A stretch of 7,731 nt of DNA from an uncultured Fibrobacter sp. (lineage in GTDB: Bacteria; Fibrobacterota; Fibrobacteria; Fibrobacterales; Fibrobacteraceae), in assembly GCA_947306025.1 (NCBI GenBank), contig CAMZFJ010000074.1:1-7731 (forward strand), read 5' to 3'. This document shows positions 6,050-7,731 of this stretch, in pieces. The translations under genes were made by a program, and so were the position numbers. Each line of letters opens with the position of its first letter. Positions within the stretch are counted from its first letter, which is position 1. A model generated the notes under the pieces. It was not told the DNA's origin and made no database searches. It worked only from the letters and a program-made list of their open reading frames with translations.

Positions 6050-6952
6050 ATGACGCGGACTGATGATAAATTGAATGTTTTGATTCTTGCGGCGGGGCTT
6101 GGCACAAGGCTAAGGCCGTTGACGAATGAAATCCCGAAACCATTGGTTCGCGTTTATGATAAAAGCATTCTCGAAATCCAGATGGAACGGGCGAAGTCTC
6201 TCGGAGATATTCGCCTGCATGCCAATGCGCACTATTTAGCCGAACAAATTGTGCGTGAAGGCGAACGCCTTGGCTTTGAACAAGTTTGGGAAGAACCCGA
6301 GATTCTTGGAACGGCTGGACCCTTGCGCCGGATTTATGCGGCGGGGTATCGCGGCGGTCTCTTGATTATGAATGGTGATGCGTATTGTAATTTTGACTTG
6401 AAAAAGTTTGTTGCAAACGCGCAGGCCGCGTATGAAGCGGGGAAGGCCGATGGCTCGAACCGCTGTGAAGTTGCGCTCTTGGCGGTCGATTTCCCGAAGG
6501 TGAACACGTTCCGCGTGAGTGCTGAAGGTTGCCTTGTGGGCGTTGCCGGACGATTCGGAAGCGAAGATGGTTTGGCGGCGACATTCTCTGGAATCTCGTG
6601 GTACAGCGACGAAGCTCTTGCTCGAATCCGCGATGGCGAATTTGATATCCGCGAATTCTGGAAGCAAGAGATTGCGGCGGGCCGTGCACCGTTTGTCGAT
6701 ATGAGCCAATTGCATGCAACTTGGATCGATATGGGTTCGCCCGAAGGCTTGATGGCCGCAGTGGATGCCCGCAAGGAAGAACTCGGTCGCAACAAGAATG
6801 AACCTGTTGTGAACGCAGGCGTGTGGGTCCCCGTTTCGGCAGAACTTATTCATTCTGTTCTATATAAGGGTGCTGTAGTTTCAGAAAACGAAGTTGTTCA
6901 GAATGAAATTCGAGGAAAAGATTTCATCTGGCGAATCCCTCCTAACCACTAA
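6050..6952 (+). CDS. Sugar-phosphate nucleotidyltransferase (MurU/HddC-like)
   Basis: A nucleotidyltransferase of 300 residues that should join a sugar 1-phosphate and an NTP to give an NDP-sugar and pyrophosphate. The signature LILAAGLGTRLRPLT (11-25) followed by PKPL (29-32) binds the nucleotide. NGDAY carries the metal-binding Asp110, and WIDMGSPE carries the probable second metal ligand Asp227. ILGTAGPL is the sugar-side motif. The block TFSGISWYSDEAL and the WIDMGSPEGL ending resemble MurU (N-acetylmuramate-1-phosphate uridylyltransferase) and HddC-like enzymes, but the substrate cannot be fixed. About 60 residues after the core form a short tail that may be a degenerate beta-helix. It starts 5 bases after fabZ with only a weak ribosome site. 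The last codons (PNH and stop) lie inside a heptad repeat, so the C-terminal end may be dictated by that repeat. It occupies the place where lpxA often stands. Confidence 0.87.
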   Translation: MTRTDDKLNVLILAAGLGTRLRPLTNEIPKPLVRVYDKSILEIQMERAKSLGDIRLHANAHYLAEQIVREGERLGFEQVWEEPEILGTAGPLRRIYAAGYRGGLLIMNGDAYCNFDLKKFVANAQAAYEAGKADGSNRCEVALLAVDFPKVNTFRVSAEGCLVGVAGRFGSEDGLAATFSGISWYSDEALARIRDGEFDIREFWKQEIAAGRAPFVDMSQLHATWIDMGSPEGLMAAVDARKEELGRNKNEPVVNAGVWVPVSAELIHSVLYKGAVVSENEVVQNEIRGKDFIWRIPPNH

Positions 6953-6997
6953 TCACTAATTACTGTCTACTTCTAACTTCCTACTTCCTACTATCCT
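6942..6997 (+). repeat. Eight phased degenerate heptanucleotide repeats
   Basis: Starting at 6942, the sequence divides without gap into eight 7-base units, every one beginning with CT: for example CTAATCA, CTAATTA, CTTCCTA (twice in a row) and CTATCCT. The ATG of the methyltransferase follows directly at 6998. The 56 bases contain a single G. The first units lie inside the 3' end of the nucleotidyltransferase gene and supply its stop codon; the rest fill the whole intergenic space. No Shine-Dalgarno sequence is present, so this G-poor, probably unstructured stretch is also the leader of the downstream gene. Confidence 0.8.
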
Positions 6998-7731
6998 ATG
7001 CGTAAATTCAGAGTTGTACTTGTTGAACCGGAGCACCCGCACAATGTGGGTTTTGTCGCACGTGCAATGCATTGCTATGCGTTGCCGGAACTTTATATCG
7101 TTTACCCTAAGCGCGATAAGGTTTTGGATAAATCTTACCATACGGCTGCAAATAGCCATGACATCTTGGATAATGCCAAGGTGGTTCACAAGTTCGAAGA
7201 CGCCATTGGCGATTGCTCTTGCGCGGTTGCTTACAGCCGCCGCATTTTCGCAAGTTCCATCAAGCATACGATGGTGCAGAATTTGTCTGATATGCTCCCC
7301 GAAGACGGAACAATTGCGCTTGTGTTCGGCCGAGAATCTTGCGGCCTTGCTCTCGAAGAAGTGAACGCTTGCACGTACCAGTGCGAAATTCCGGTGCCGG
7401 GTCTCATGAGTTTGAATTTAGGTCAAGCTGTTTCGATTAGCTTGTACGAGCTTTGCCGTTCCGGGGCACTCGCCAATGGCGAGGGCCGCGCGAAGCGCAC
7501 AACGCGAGGCGTTGCCGAAACGGGCCCTGCAACAATCCAGCAGATTGATGGCTTCAAGAAGTTCCTCGACCGTTATTTGACAGGCCAATACCACGACCAA
7601 GCATGGCGCGACAGTTTCCTCAACACGCTTTTGCAGCGTTTGCACCCGACGCGTAACGAACTTTCGGCGCTCTTTGGACTCTTGCGCAATTTGGCCGGCA
7701 AGCCCGCTCGCCTTGAACATGCCGCCGAAAA
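6998..7731 (+). CDS. trmJ: SPOUT-family RNA 2'-O-methyltransferase, TrmJ-like (cut by window edge)
   Basis: An S-adenosylmethionine-dependent 2'-O-ribose methyltransferase with a knotted fold. The likely target is position 32 of the tRNA anticodon loop, if it is a true TrmJ. About 244 residues are visible and there is no stop before the window end. The three SpoU motifs are present: EHPHNVGFVARAM (12-24) with Arg22, IALVFGRESCGL with FGRE at 110-113, and MSLNLGQAVSISLYEL from residue 137. The LNLGQAV form and the helical C-terminal segment with LLQRLHPTRNELSALFGLLR favour TrmJ over TrmL or LasT, but these relatives are not excluded. Translation starts at ATG 6998 directly after the heptad repeat, with CTATCCT before it and no Shine-Dalgarno sequence. 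An RNA-modification gene is functionally unrelated to the lipid genes and may be a separate transcription unit. Confidence 0.8.
   Translation, partial: MRKFRVVLVEPEHPHNVGFVARAMHCYALPELYIVYPKRDKVLDKSYHTAANSHDILDNAKVVHKFEDAIGDCSCAVAYSRRIFASSIKHTMVQNLSDMLPEDGTIALVFGRESCGLALEEVNACTYQCEIPVPGLMSLNLGQAVSISLYELCRSGALANGEGRAKRTTRGVAETGPATIQQIDGFKKFLDRYLTGQYHDQAWRDSFLNTLLQRLHPTRNELSALFGLLRNLAGKPARLEHAAE

Noticed and set aside
6236..6853. Minus-strand open frame of 205 codons opposite the nucleotidyltransferase
   Set aside because: It is antisense to a motif-complete enzyme and shows no domain of its own.
2202..6952. A new defence or toxin-antitoxin system hidden in the operon
   Set aside because: Every gene has a recognisable housekeeping or metabolic family. 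No small toxin-like gene, nuclease or mobile element is visible.
6942..6997. CRISPR-like or phage attachment repeat
   Set aside because: The units are only 7 bases, directly tandem, without spacers, and no cas or integrase gene is near.

Overview
The window looks like chromosomal DNA from a Gram-negative, lipid-A-making bacterium, probably of the FCB group. My best guess is Fibrobacter or a close relative. The reasons are the gene order lpxD-lpxC-fabZ, which resembles the Bacteroidetes cluster with its fused lpxC/fabZ; a very divergent LpxC; several genes with no Shine-Dalgarno sequence whose -10-like element lies almost at the start codon; and a G-poor heptad repeat between two genes. The genus is an inference that I could not test here.

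Left part (1-2087, minus strand): an oxidoreductase pair, read right to left. A class-3-type aldehyde dehydrogenase (start about 2087, stop 636) is followed after 12 bases by an iron-containing alcohol dehydrogenase (start 623) that runs off the left edge. The two very likely form one transcript for alcohol/aldehyde/acid interconversion. An AT-rich divergent promoter region (2088-2201) separates them from everything else.

Right part (2202-7731, plus strand): seven tightly packed genes. They are a gamma-carbonic-anhydrase-like hexapeptide protein, a lipid kinase with a eukaryote-like diacylglycerol kinase layout, lpxD, a divergent lpxC, fabZ, a sugar-phosphate nucleotidyltransferase, and a TrmJ-like tRNA/rRNA methyltransferase cut by the right edge. 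Overlaps of 8 bp, 1 bp and 14 bp and a 5-bp gap point to translational coupling. A second promoter-like element sits directly before lpxC.

Function: FabZ supplies unsaturated acyl-ACP and shares its 3-hydroxyacyl-ACP substrates with lipid A synthesis. LpxC deacetylates and LpxD N-acylates the UDP-glucosamine precursor. The lipid kinase could phosphorylate diacylglycerol released during envelope assembly, and the nucleotidyltransferase could activate a sugar for peptidoglycan recycling or surface polysaccharide. lpxA, which usually follows fabZ in this arrangement, is absent here. I found no RNA gene, IS element, CRISPR array or defence system. The most notable signals are the heptad repeat at 6942-6997, the shared start-proximal promoter motif, the divergent LpxC and the eukaryote-like lipid kinase.
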